DNA from: Brugia malayi
Taxonomy: Eukaryota > Nematoda > Chromadorea > Rhabditida > Onchocercidae
Assembly: GCF_000002995.4 (NCBI RefSeq)
Contig: NW_025062476.1
Location: 2,103,001-2,167,000 of the forward strand
Direction of reading: 5' to 3'
Length of the DNA stretch: 64,000 nucleotides
Position 1 is the stretch's first letter. Every line of letters begins with the position of its first letter. Positions 24,531 to 37,534 of this stretch are shown here, piece after piece. Below the pieces are notes generated by a model. It was not told the origin of the DNA and did not search any database. It was given only the letters and a program-made list of their open reading frames with translations. The position numbers were made by a program, and so were the translations under genes.

Positions 24531-27500
24531 TCAATTATTTTTTTCTTTACCAACCAATTTTTCTGTTGAACTAAGATAACGAAAAATGAAGCAGCCAGCT
24601 GTTGACCAACATTTTTCAACGATTGTTTCTGTTTTTTTAGCAATAACACATTGATGATAAGTTTGTGGTTTTTTTGTTTTAGAATGATAATATACTGAAT
24701 ACCTTAACTGATATCTTATCAAATCCATCAAATCTGCAAATCATACTTTTCCTTAGTATGTAAAATTTAATGTTAGCTTAAATTAATCCATTTGTCATTT
24801 CAATTTATTAATACTTTTTTATAAATTAGAATAGACATACTATTGCATGGATTGGTTTCATTAGATCGACATAATGTTGTATAAGTTGTATAATTCTCTT
24901 TTTTAGTTACAATAAAACGCTTTCTCGATGCAATTTCATCTTTAAATCGAGAGTAGCGTAATTTGTAAAATCGATAAAATACACCATAATTGCCGATTAA
25001 TAAAGATGTTGCACAAATTGGCATTTCTTCGGTTTCCTTGGTGCAAATAAAAATTATTATTGTGATAAATTTTTAAATGAAACTTACTTTTTCTTCCTAA
25101 ATTTTATACCTTCTTCATTATTATTATCTTATCTTTTTTTTTTTTTTTTCTTTTGTTAATAACAATAACATTATTAGTTATAATACCTGTTTAAAACCTT
25201 CTTTTAAAGTAATTTCTTGTCCAGAAATAAATAAAGGCTCATGACCAGTAAAAGAGGTAAAAAAACAGGTTGGCCGATTCCGGTCCTTTGTCTTTAATAG
25301 CAATTCAGAAGTAATTCCGGCATCACATTGGTTCTGAATTGAGCATACTTGCAAATATCATAAATATTAAATATACAACTGGAAGCAATTTAGTATTTTA
25401 AAAAGAATATATGACATATTGTAATTGTACTGTTATCATCAAGAATTCAAATAATTGTTATTTTATAATTAAATTAAGAATTAAAATAATTTATAATTAA
25501 GAATTAAAATAATTGTTATGTTATCATTGAGAATTCAAATAATTGTAATGTTATCATTAAGAATTTTGATGAAACATTAAGAGATATTTTCATGGTACCT
25601 TATTTGCTTAGCATTATTGTTGCATTACATTCTGCATATTTAAGTAATTAACTGATGATGGAACTTACTGATTCTAAGGTTTCTGTTTTCCAATTACATT
25701 TACAACTGCGATATTGGAAGATTGTCCTTTCGCTTTCATAATTTCTTCTCAAATGACAGTATGGGTCTTTCAGTGTATGTATATGGTAAATAGCACATGA
25801 CAGATTTCTCCTGGAATGAAAATAAACTCTGCGACATGATAGGTGACATTAAAGTGGAAGTGGAAATTCAATAAGGTAATATATCTTATTGCTTTCTTTC
25901 CTCTTTACAAAATCTTTGTTATCGCTAACATATCATTCATCCTCATATAAGTTCAAAACTGTTGGTTCATCTTTTTGATAGAACATTTTTCTTTTTTGTA
26001 TTTGTATGTTTTCCTTATTTTAATTTAAATAGTCATAATTTAAATAGTTTGCCTTATTTTAATTTAAATAGTTTGCCTTATTTTAATTTTAATAGTCATA
26101 ATTTAAATAGTTTGCCGTATTTTAATTTAAATAGTCATAATTTAAATAGTTTGCCGTATTTTAATTTAAATAGTCATAATTTAAATAGTTTGCCTTATTT
26201 TAATTTAAATAGTCATAATTTAAATAGTTTGCCGTATTTTAATTTAAATAGTCATAATTTAAATAGTTTGCCGTATTTTAATTTAAATAGTCATAATTTA
26301 AATAGTTTGCCTTATTTTAATTTAAATAGTTATAATTTAAATAGTTTGCCTTATTTTAATTTAAATAGTCATAATTTAAATAGTTTGTTTTATTTTAATT
26401 TAAATAGACATACGTTATCCTAACTACCCATCTCTTCCCTAAGTTAAATATAAATTCCATTAAGAGAGTAGAAAAAGAAATTTTCCCAATAAATTATTAG
26501 CAATTAAAAATATGAATAATATAAATTTGTTTGTCCCATTTCTAGCTGCAAAAGTGTCACAGTTCATTTGAAATCATCTAAATTATAAATCTAAAAAACG
26601 CACTGTAAATTAGAAGTTAAAAATTTATAAAATCCTGAATACCTCAAAAATTTACAATGACATCATCTACTTTATCATTTTTAATTTTACCACAGTAATT
26701 AAAGAATTTAGTTTTCTCTTTTAGAAATTGATCATTTCTCAAGTGCTGTTAATGGTTTAATGTGTAAATTTGAAAAATTATAACTAAAGCAAAACTATGA
26801 TTAGTCATAAACAAGAATAGAACAAATGATTATTTTCTAGAATTTTCATTAATTTCATTTTTATCCAAATGTTTTTTTTGTGGATTTTATTTTTCAAAAC
26901 TGCGCCAATTATGTCCAAAAATTAATAACTAAACTTCTTTAATGGCTAATCAATATAAATTTTTTAATGATAAAAAAGATGTAAATACTTATCAAAAATC
27001 ATCTTAACAAATAAAATTAGAAGATAAGAAAAAAATTTGCTATAAATTTCTTACTATAACTGGCAAGTCAATTTTAAAAATTATAGTCTATAAGTCACAT
27101 AAAAATTTGTTTAAAACTTTGAAACAATCAATTTTGTGAAATAAATAAATATTGAAATAAGTAAAATCGATGGGTAAAAGTAAGAGTTTAAACTTAAATT
27201 TTCATAATAACAATTCATTTACTTAACATTTATATATTTTATTCAATAAAAGCTATATGTAATTTTTGACAATTGAATAAATAATTTAAAATATGAAAAG
27301 AAAAATCATATAAAATTAATTTTACTTATTTATCATTTTCTAATTATCCACTAAACCTTACACTCGCCAATCTTTTTTTCTCAACTAAAACAAAACCAAG
27401 TAAAAATAAATCTGATGAGAGCAAAAAAAAAAAGAAATTTCTGAAATTCTAAAATTTCCTCTTTTTTCATATTTACTTATTTAGCTATATTTATGATTAA

Positions 27501-30500
27501 CAAAATTTTAAAACAACAATTGTATCATATGAATTAAATTAAACAAAAATGATAACATTTTACTATAATTTGCTTAAACAAAAAAAGAAAAAAAATTTTT
27601 AAGAGTTACAAATTAATGAGATTAAATTATTTGCATGCATTAATTCAATTTTTAAATATTCCCAAATTTTTGAAGCAAAATTCAAAATTCAAAATGAATT
27701 TTACCTGTCACCGAGTAGTACAGCATTTTCAGCAAGTTTATGAAAGATTAAATTACGTTCATCCATAGGTATCTCTTCTTGAAGTCGAAAATCAATATTT
27801 CTCACACATTTATTAGTTCCAAATAATGAAGCTTGCAAATATGTTGTTAATTGTTGATAGCATGAATTGAAAAGACTGAAAAAAAAAAAAAAGGAAATTT
27901 AATTATTAAATGACATTTAAAATGTATTTATTAATGATGCATATTTTTGTTAGAAATAATAGAAAAAATTTGAATTTGAATTAAATTAATGTTTTGCTAT
28001 TTATTTGCTATCTTTCAATCATTTATTTATTTATTTATTTATTTTATTATTTTTTTTTACCTCTCTATTAAATATAAAATTGAAAAGACTGAAAAAAAAA
28101 AAAAGGAAATTTAATTATTAAATGACATTTAAAATGTATTTATTAATGATGCATATTTTTGTTAGAAATAATAGAAAAAATTTGAATTTGAATTAAATTA
28201 ATGTTTTGCTATTTATTTGCTATCTTTCAATCATTTATTTATTTATTTATTTATTTTATTATTTTTTTTTACCTCTCTATTAAATATAAAATTGAAAAGA
28301 CTGAAAAAAAAAAAAAAAAGGAAATTTAATTATTAAATGACATTTAAAATGTATTTATTAATGATGCATATTTTTGTTAGAAATAATAGAAAAAATTTGA
28401 ATTTGAATTAAATTAATGTTTTGCTATTTATTTGCTATCTTTCAATCATTTATTTATTTATTTATTTATTTTATTATTTTTTTTTACCTCTCTATTAAAT
28501 ATAAAATTGAAAAGACTGAAAAAAAAAAAAAAGGAAATTTAATTATTAAATGACATTTAAAATGTATTTATTAATGATGCATATTTTTGTTAGAAATAAT
28601 AGAAAAAATTTGAATTTGAATTAAATTAATGTTTTGCTATTTATTTGCTATCTTTCAATCATTTATTTATTTATTTATTTATTTTATTATTTTTTTTTAC
28701 CTCTCTATTAAATATAAAATTGAAAAGACTGAAAAAAAAAAAAGGAAATTTAATTATTAAATGACATTTAAAATGTATTTATTAATGATGCATATTTTTG
28801 TTAGAAATAATAGAAAAAATTTGAATTTGAATTAAATTAATGTTTTGCTATTTATTTGCTATCTTTCAATCATTTATTTATTTATTTATTTATTTATTTT
28901 ATTATTTTTTTTTTACCTCTCTATTAAATATAAAATTGAAAAGACTGAAAAAAAAAAAAAAGGAAATTTAATTATTAAATGACATTTAAAATGTATTTAT
29001 TAATGATGCATATTTTTGTTAGAAATAATAGAAAAAATTTGAATTTGAATTAAATTAATGTTTTGCTATTTATTTGCTATCTTTCAATTATATAATTATT
29101 TATTTATTTATTTTTTAATCCTTATTTCATTTTTTTTTTTACCTCTCTACTAAATATAACACTTAGTGAAAAAAGTAATTTTTCATGAAACTAATATAGT
29201 GGCATTTAAAATTAAATTTAAATCAAGCTTAAGAATCATGATGAATTTAAAGATATTAAATTAAACTCAATAATCATGATAATTTTAAAGATATTGAATT
29301 AAACTAAAAGAATCATGATAAATTTAAAGATATTAAATTAAACTCAAGAATCATGATTGATTGAAAAATATTAAATTAAACTCAAAAATTATGATTAATT
29401 TAAAGATATCAAATCAAACTTAAGAATCACGATTATTAAATCAATCCCAAGAATCATGATGAATTTAAAAATATTAAATCAAACCCAAAAATTATGATTA
29501 ATTTAAAGATATTAAATCAAACTCAAGAATCACGATTATTAAATCAATCTCACGAATCATGATGAATTTAAAAATGTTGATACGTGGTAAAATATTTTGA
29601 TTTTATGGTTAATGCTTCATAATCACGATATTCCAGCCAAGTGCTACATAAATTGCTAGCACAGCAACACGATGATTTGATTAGCACTGTTTTTGCTCGT
29701 AATGTATCAGCTAAACATTCCGGATAGTTATGTTTGCATCGTGTTATTTTACATTTCTTTTCAAAATCCGGTCCAACTTTGTACCGAATCCTGAATATCA
29801 TGATAATATTAAATTATTAATAAACGATTTCTCAATTTTCATTTCAATTCTTCTTCCAGTAATGTATAGTTGAAGCATTTGAACGATATTATCAAAAGTT
29901 GATCATTTAGAAATTTAAATTTTCAAATGTCAAATGATTTAACTGAAAATACTTTGATATGAATTAGTTGTATGTTTCATCTATTTTTTTTTTGATTTAA
30001 ATTGTTGTAGTGCTACTATCATGATAACAAAGTATTATCAATTATTATTATCAGAAGTATCTTTATATCATTTAGAATACTATGATTCTAATGTAACTTA
30101 TTTACTATTTTACATTATTTTGAAATTAATATTTTACCTTCAACTGAACTCGAATATCAGTAATAAATTTAAATTCAAATTAGATTAAATTTTTAATTAA
30201 CTTTTCCATGCAACACATACATATCCTTTGTTATGCAATTATTTAGTTGTTTACTCTTTCAAATTTCGTTAAGAAAAAAATAAATAAATAAATAAATAAA
30301 CCTAATGAAATAATCATTTGATGTCTAACCTACTTTCTAAATAAATGATCGTTGTCATTTTGAACTTAATTAATTATCAATATGCAAAAATTTGCAACAC
30401 TAAAAACTTGCACGAAATTCTTCAAATAATTAATTTATCTAATCGTTGCTCCTTTCGTACATTATTTAAATCACTGATCAAAATCTTTGCTATCTTTTTT

Positions 30501-33500
30501 GATGATTCATCTATTCTAATCTTAATAATAATAATTATTATAATAGTATGATTCATTCATTCATTCATTCATGCTATAATACCTATTTATTTCATTTCTA
30601 ATCAAAGAAAATAAATTTCTTCATTGAAAGTAAGTAATTTAATACTTTATTGGTTATTAAATATCTATGCAAACCTTTTTGCTACATTATTTTGAAATAG
30701 AATTGCAAAAGAAAGTTTGCAGAATCGATATCTTAAAGGAAGATCTTTAATTTGTAATTTAGTCCAACGTATCGATGAATTGATAATATCTTCTGATTCT
30801 GTATAAGAAAGTAATTGGGAACAGTAATAATGTGGTTCATTTAATCCCGGAATGATATCTGTTCCATTTGATTCTGTAAAAAAACTTTTTTTTTAAATTA
30901 GAAATTGTATGAATTTTGAAGGTAGAAAATAAAGTTTATGTTTTAAATTTAAAAATTGGTTAGTGCTGAACATAAAATAATTGTGCAAAATATGCAAATT
31001 CATGCATGCAACTGCAATTATGCAACTTATATGTATTTTTTTTTTTATTGGTAGAAAAAAAAAAAAGAAGATTGTTAATTAGATGATTGATAAAAAAGGT
31101 AATTCATAAATTAAAAGTTATGAAGAAATGAAAAAAAAAAAAAAAAAACTGGTAGAGGATATAAAATTTAAATTTTAAAAAATTCCTTTTTTTTTTTTTC
31201 TGCTTATTCTTGAATGTTTTTTTTTTTTGGTATATATGTTTGAAATTTGAAATAACAAAAGAGAAAAAGAATTAAATTGAATCAAATTAAATTAAACAAG
31301 AAGAAGAAAGTATTACCTTTAGAAGGTAAACTATAGATGAAATCATGATATGACCATATGATATCTTTTTGGCTAATTGCTATCGTTTGAGTGTGAAGTG
31401 TAATTGCTGGATTACTACTTTTAGCTATTTCGAGCCAAATTTTTTTATTCTTTTTAATCAAATTTTTTCGTTTTGGATCATAAGTACAATCAAATGGATT
31501 ACTCCAACAGCAACATATTATAAAATATGCTTCCTGCGATACCAATTTCAAACATTCACCATCACCAATACCTAATGTACCATTAAAATCACAAACTTTA
31601 CCATTTCGAAATAATGTTACTAAAGTTTCCTAAAAAATAAATCAAAATTAAAAATTATAAATCGACGATATTCATTGAAGATTAAAGAAAAAAAAAAAAA
31701 AAAAAAAAAAAGGAAGTATAATAATTTTAGAATTTGTTACCACTTTTATACTTTCTATTTTTAGCAATAATGTTATGTATAGTACATTAAGACAATTGCG
31801 CCTATCAATATTTCTATTCTTTCAACCCACTTTTTTTTTTTTTTTTTGGTTTGAAGTTATAATATTAATATGCAGTAATTTGAACATAACATATCTCATA
31901 CAATCATCAATTTGATCTTTCTGAATTTTTATAGGATAGGTCATAGGTCACTGCTGCTGCTTAATCATTTCAAATCTCATATTTGATGTATGATACAAAA
32001 GTAAATTTTCACTGACAAAATCATGACTCGGATATGATACGAATATATCAATTTGATTCCAAAGCATCGGACCGCTATAAATTTTCATCTCGCTGTTGAC
32101 ATTAAAAATAAGTATGCATGGTTCATCGTCTACTATATTCTTCTAAAATAATTCTTTTTTTTTTTTATAAAGTAAGCATTTATTAAATAATAACTCTAAA
32201 ATATGAGAGAGAAAATTAATTTTCAAAAATTTTTGCTCAAAGTTTGATCAAATCAAATAATGAAGTAATTTAAGTGATTAATCAGTAAACATAAATTATT
32301 ATTTGCAAACAAAAAAAAAAAGGAAAAAAAAGAAGAAAATGTTAAAACTATAAAAATTAGTAAGAAAAAAGTTTCAGTAATATTTAATATTTTACACATA
32401 CCTTTTTGTCACCATTAATGTTAAAACAATATCTGTCACTGTCAGTTAATGGTTCCAATTGTCTTTTATAGTAATTATCCAATAAATCTTCAATTTTTCT
32501 GTTGTCAGAGTATCCCTACACTTTTAATTAAGCAATTAATGAATTGGAATTATATTGAATTTAATTAAGCAATTGTTAAATTGGAATTATATTGAATTTA
32601 ATTAAGCAATTATTAAATTGGAATTATATCGAATTTAATTAAGCAATTATTAAATTGGAATTATATCGAATTTAATTAAGCAATTATTGAATTGGAATTA
32701 TATTGAATTTAATTAAGCAATTATTGAATTGGAATTATATTGAATTTAATTAAGCAATTATTAAATTGGAATTATATCGAATTTAATTAAGCAATTATTA
32801 AATTGGAATTATATTGAATTTAATTAAGCAATTATTAAATTGGAATTATATTGAATTTAATTAAGCAATTATTAAATTGGAATTATATTGAATTTAATTA
32901 AGCAATTATTAAATTGGAATTATATTGAATTTAATTAAGCAATTATTAAATTGGAATTATATTGAATTTAATTAAGCAATTATTAAATTGGAATTATATT
33001 GAATTTAATTAAGCAATTATTAAATTGGAATTATATTGAATTTAATTAAGCAATTATTAAATTGGAATTATATTGAATTTAATTAAGCAATTATTAAATT
33101 GGAATTATATTGAATTTAATTAAGCAATTATTAAATTGGAATTATATTGAATTTAATTAAGCAATTGTTAAATTGGAATTATATTGAATTTAATTAAGCA
33201 ATTATTAAATTGGAATTATATTGAATTTAATTAAGCAATTATTAAATTGGAATTATATTGAATTTAATTAAGCAATTATTAAATTGGAATTATATTGAAT
33301 TTAATTAAGCAATTATTAAATTGGAATTATATTGAATTTAATTAAGCAATTATTAAATTGGAATTATATCGAATTTAATTAAGCAATTATTGAATTGGAA
33401 TTATATTGAATTTAATTAAGCAATTATTGAATTGGAATTATATTGAATTTAATTAAGCAATTATTGAATTGGAATTATATTGAATTTAATTAAGCAATTA

Positions 33501-35281
33501 TTGAATTGAAATTAGTAAACATATTAATCAGTAAACTGAATTATTTGCATTGTAAATTACCATAAATTTTCTAATACAAAGAAAAAAAAAATGAATTGCA
33601 GATCAGTAGTTGTGCAAAAAAAAGTTATTCAGCAAATCTTTTAATTCATAACATAAAAATAAGAAATTGAAAATTTTTATAAATTTAAACAAAATGTTGA
33701 AGTGGAATAAGTTAGTGATTTACTTTTAAGAGTATACTGAATTAGAAAATGAGCTCTGATGTCTGACAAATAATTCTTCCGTATATGCTTTTATAAGTAT
33801 AAAAATTTTAGTAAATTTTAGTAATATAAAAATTTCAGTAAATTTTAGCATTCAAAATATTCCTAAAAGTAAAACACAAAAAATTCTAATGTTAATATTA
33901 CAATAAATAATTCTTTTACATACCTTATATGTTGTACAATTATTGCAACAATAATAAGACACTTCAGAAAGAGAATCTATAGATCTATAATTAAATTCAA
34001 AATTATTAAAAGTAAAATGGAAATTGAAAAGAGAATATATTTTGATTTGATTTTTTTTTTTTTTTTTTTTTGATATTGATAGTAAATTATATTTTTCATA
34101 CTATCAATGGTTGTTAAATGTAAACAAAAAAGTTTGTGGGTAATTTTTCAGTGGAAAATTTTCAGTTAGGCAAATATTTCACTTAAAAACTTACTCATTA
34201 TTAGATAATATTTTAATATCAACATATGAAATTCCATATCGACCTTCTTTAGTTTCACTGCATAATTTTTTAATGTTATTTTCGATCATCACAGATTTAC
34301 CATTTTGATAAAGAATTGGACTTTTGGATACATCAATGATATCCACTGCCCACCAACAATATATATAATTCTTTAAAAAAAAAAAAAAAAAAAAAAGAAA
34401 AAGACAATTGCGCTGGCTTTGACAAATGCGCTTTTGAAACCATTTAAAATGTGTCATTTTTATTTTATTTTCAGTGTAAGAAAATAAAAAAAAATAATAA
34501 ATTCGTTCGAATTAGTATATTTTGAAGTTATTTTGAGAAAGGAATTTAAAAATATGTAAAATTTGCTGCTACAATAAAATTGTTATTGTTGACAATATTC
34601 ATTTAAAATTTTCTACCTTCTGTCCACACATTATGAATTTTGGGTTAGAAGCAGCAATCACTGAAAATTATTAACTAATTATTAAATTAAAAAAAAAAAA
34701 AAGAAATTATTAATTAACTTTTGTACACAATCAACTTGAGAACTATCAAAAGTTTCGAAGTAAAATCGTTCAATAACATTAAACTAATCGATATTTTTAA
34801 CTTTTACTTTATGAGACAAAAGGATAAAATGTATAATTTACGTGTCATTCACGTAATCACATAAATTTTTGAAAAAATTAATAAAAGATGATTGATTTGA
34901 AATATTCACTTCAGAAGAGGAGTAGGTAAGACAAAATGTGCTTAGAGTAATTTATGAAAAGTTGACAGAAAAGTTTTTAAAAATTATTTTTTTTTTATGA
35001 TGAATAAGAAATGAAATAATTTACAAACAAAATACTAAAGAACAGTTTGCTATTATTCATCCATTCATTTTCCTTATCATTTTATCATCAGATATTTGAA
35101 ATGAATGCTTATGAATATGAGATTAATCCTAAAATTCTAAAAATTTTCAAATAAATACTAAAGAATTTCTACAGCATTTAGCATAGCCAATGTGAGACAG
35201 AATCTATTTCAGTTCTTTAATACCGGTTAACAGGAGCAACCGGAATAGTGCATGCAATTGAAACCGTTCAAAAAAAGCCAT
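24531..35281 (-). CDS. Large secreted cysteine-rich protein with ET-module-like repeats
   Basis: Thirteen minus-strand exons join without any phase conflict to about 676 residues: 35281-35224, 34660-34617, 34370-34195, 33984-33924, 32515-32402, 31629-31317, 30873-30675, 29790-29584, 27875-27705, 25810-25669, 25333-25187, 25036-24841, 24733-24531. The first exon encodes a signal peptide (LHALFRLLLLTVIAAS, about residues 9-24). The rest is exported-looking, with paired and tripled cysteines at the end of successive modules: YYCCNNC (about 102-108), IICCCWSNPFDC (187-198), SSCCCASNLC (360-369), RSCKC (481-485) and a final NETNPCN near 603-609. Each is preceded by a YC or single-Cys segment, the layout of nematode ET modules or three-finger-like folds; assignment to that family is by eye. 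No membrane anchor is seen at the C-terminus (GKEKNN). Introns are full of tandem repeats. Function unknown; a surface or excreted protein is the inference. Divergent from troponin T. Confidence 0.75.
26013..26410. repeat. 39-bp tandem repeat array (about 10 copies)
   Basis: Unit built from ttttaatttaaatagtcat and aatttaaatagtttgcc, repeated about ten times with few changes. Lies in the intron between 27705 and 25810 of the minus-strand Cys-rich gene. Since 39 is divisible by 3 the array reads as an open 13-residue repeat (NLNSHNLNSLPYF) on the plus strand, which I take as a by-product. Confidence 0.9.
27866..29159. repeat. About 213-bp tandem repeat, six copies, carrying a splice acceptor and a donor-like site
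   Basis: Copies begin at 27866, 28079, 28291, 28506, 28719 and 28935 (spacings 212-216, differing mainly in A and attt run lengths). The unit starts with attgaaaagactgaaaaaaa, whose first bases are the first 10 bases of the exon 27705-27875 read on the minus strand, so every copy reproduces that exon's acceptor (ttttttcag) plus its beginning. Each unit also contains gagag|gtaaaaaaa on the minus strand, a donor-like site 28 bases after the acceptor. The last copy degenerates at about 29145-29159. Confidence 0.95.
29225..29578. repeat. Degenerate about 36-38-bp tandem repeat (about 10 copies)
   Basis: Variants of aagaatcatgatgaatttaa followed by agatattaaattaaactc, with shorter forms such as aatcacgattattaaatcaa. 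It ends within five bases of the donor of exon 29790-29584 on the minus strand, so intron sequence just after that donor is repeat material. Confidence 0.85.
30551..30571. repeat. (attc)n microsatellite
   Basis: About five copies of attc inside an intron of the Cys-rich gene. Related short tracts, (aaat)n near 30278-30300 and (attt)n inside the 213-bp repeats, occur nearby. Confidence 0.8.
32521..33512. repeat. 37-bp minisatellite, about 26 copies
   Basis: Unit tttaattaagcaattattaa then attggaattatattgaa, very homogeneous with occasional single-base variants (tatatc for tatatt, attg for atta). It starts about six bases beyond the acceptor of exon 32515-32402 on the minus strand, so the repeat supplies nearly all of the sequence upstream of that 3' splice site. 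Contains a PacI-type octamer ttaattaa in each unit. Confidence 0.95.
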
Positions 35282-35534
35282 TCCTATGGAAAACAACCAA
35301 AAACCGGAAGGCTGACGGATAAATGATCCATTTATTATTATAGATGAAAAAATTTGTTACTTATATGAGTAATTACTTTAAGGCTAGAAATTAGCATATT
35401 TTCATAAATTCAATTAATAACACAGCAATGATTGAAAATTGAGTGGAAATCTTTTGATTTATGAAACTTGGAAAGCTTAATGTTAAATTTTTTTTTTCTA
35501 AATCTTTAATTTCGATTAAGCATTTGTATGTTGA

Positions 35535-35685
35535 TTAAGAATTAAGAATTTTATATGATTAAGAATTAAGAATTTTATATGAATAAGAATTAAGAAATTT
35601 ATATGATTAAGAATTAAGAATTTTATATGATTAAGAATTAAGAATTTTATATGATTAAGAATTAAGAATTTTATATGATTAAGCA
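35535..35685. repeat. 24-bp tandem repeat (about 6 copies)
   Basis: Unit attaagaattaagaatttta followed by tatg, upstream of the Cys-rich gene. It produces an open 8-residue repeat on the minus strand that I regard as spurious. Confidence 0.85.
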
Positions 35686-36005
35686 TCTGTATGTTGATTA
35701 AGAATTTTCTATTTAGAAATTCAGCACCAACTGATAGCAAACTTTTAATATAATAATATTTCACCATAAAAGTATTTAAATCAGTGAGAAAATTTTTTGC
35801 CCCACTAATTTAAATTTAAACTGTAAATTTTCTTCTTCTTGAAAGTCATAAACAAAAAATGAAAGAACTGCCATAATCTATATTGTATATTGTTTATGAT
35901 GATATATGTCTTTATAGATAATGTTTTCCGGAAATCATAAACATTTATCGGAATCACGAACTGTTGTTTTATATGTGACCTATGCAGGTGTTGCTAAGAG
36001 GTCAA

Positions 36006-36136
36006 CTTTCAAACTTATTAAACTTACTTAATTGATCTTTCAAACTTATTAAACTCACTTAATTAATCTTTCAAACTTTTTAAACTCAATTAACTTTTCA
36101 AACTTATTAAACTCACTTAATTAACCTTTCAAACTA
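36006..36136. repeat. Short imperfect tandem repeat (about 4 copies)
   Basis: Copies of tttcaaacttattaaactca followed by cttaattaa, with one shortened copy. Confidence 0.8.
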
Positions 36137-37534
36137 CTGCTACATTATTATAAATGCGCAATTTATTATCATAGATGGAAAAAATTTTTTTTTGAAAATT
36201 ATAATTTAAAATTATAACTGAAATGTAATAATCTAATTAAAAGTTATTAGTGCTTTATTAGAAATCAATAAGCAAAAGATATCAAATAGTATAATGTATT
36301 TGGAAGTTCCAGTAAAATAAGCAGTGATTGGATTTGTTTCATCAAATTTTCGAAGTGAATAAAGTGATATAAAAAGTGCAAAAATGAAATTTGAATTAAC
36401 TTTGTTTAACCAATAAAAAGCTATTAAAGGTTGATTATAAATATATTATTGAATAAAAATGCCATAAAAGTAATTTTCTTTTGTTGCAAATTTATTGAGC
36501 AAAAATTTGAATGAAATGAAATGAAATTATTTAAAATTAAAAGAAATTGTATGATTGTATTTTTTGAAGTTTCAGTCTGTCTGCATTGAAATTACACATT
36601 AGAAAATATTAGTTATGCCTTATTCTTTTCATTTCTGTTTTAAGTTGAGAAAGTAACATAATGCCGAAAAATATTTCAACTGAATTCAAAATGGTTTTCG
36701 GAAAAATAAAAAGAAAAAAGTTACTTTTAAGGAAAATAATTTGAATAGTGGCATTATAAATCAAATGCATTCGAAAAATATTAAAATTTAAATCTATAAT
36801 CAAGTTGAAATCTTTCTTGAAATTTGTTTGAATTCATAAAGATTTAAAATTTTATTTTCATTCATCGCAATGTTAGAAATGAATAAATAATTTGCAGATC
36901 GAAGTTTCCTTACTATAAACCATATTTCTTTATCAGCAATCAAATTCACCTGTTCTTATCATTAACGAAATTGTTTTTGAATTGTAATAATTGAATGATT
37001 TTATAATTTACTGATAATAAAACCCAAAAAGAAAAAAAAAAAAAAAAACAATGAAAGTTTTTTTCAAATGTAACTTTACAAGTTTTAACAATTTAAACGG
37101 AAAGCTTTTTTTGAAATGTTAAAAATTCTCAAAAGAAGGTGCGCTTTTTGTTTCCATTTTTAAAAGTATTAAAAAGTGAACAAATGCTATTTGTTCACTT
37201 TTCCTTCAATCTTCAAACAATATATTCACTCCCCTTCTTCAGGTAGCAAATTTTCTCGAACGAGAGAGTGTAAATTTTGTTGAAATAAGAAAAGCTTGAA
37301 TGGAACAGCTGGCATGAAATTTACCCACACACAAACATACAACACACACACACACACACATACATACATACTCACGATCTATCAATAGAACAATAATCAT
37401 ATCATATCATATCATTTTTCTGTGCGACTTCAAAGAGAATTAAAAATAAAGCAGCGTTATTTAATTAAATTTGAATAAATTTTGAAGAGAAATTTTCACA
37501 AATATAACGTATCCAATACTGTATAGGATAATTT

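Noticed and set aside
25962..26423. Plus-strand open frame of 153 codons with 13-residue repeats
   Set aside because: It is the 39-bp intronic minisatellite read in its open frame; codon content is purely repeat-driven and no splice or initiation context supports it.
29568..29583. In-frame stop (TAA) just past exon 29790-29584, which could end the Cys-rich protein early
   Set aside because: A proper donor (ac|gtatca) precedes it and joins in phase to the next exon, whose reading continues the same cysteine-rich style through four more exons. An early-ending isoform remains possible.
34391..34457. Minus-strand ATG frame (MTHFKWFQKRICQ) as first exon of the Cys-rich gene
   Set aside because: Joining it to exon 34370 gives a stop at the junction, whereas exons 35281-35224 and 34660-34617 join in phase and supply a signal peptide.
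35516..35767. Minus-strand frame with repeated ILNHIKFL
   Set aside because: Translation of the 24-bp satellite upstream of the Cys-rich gene.
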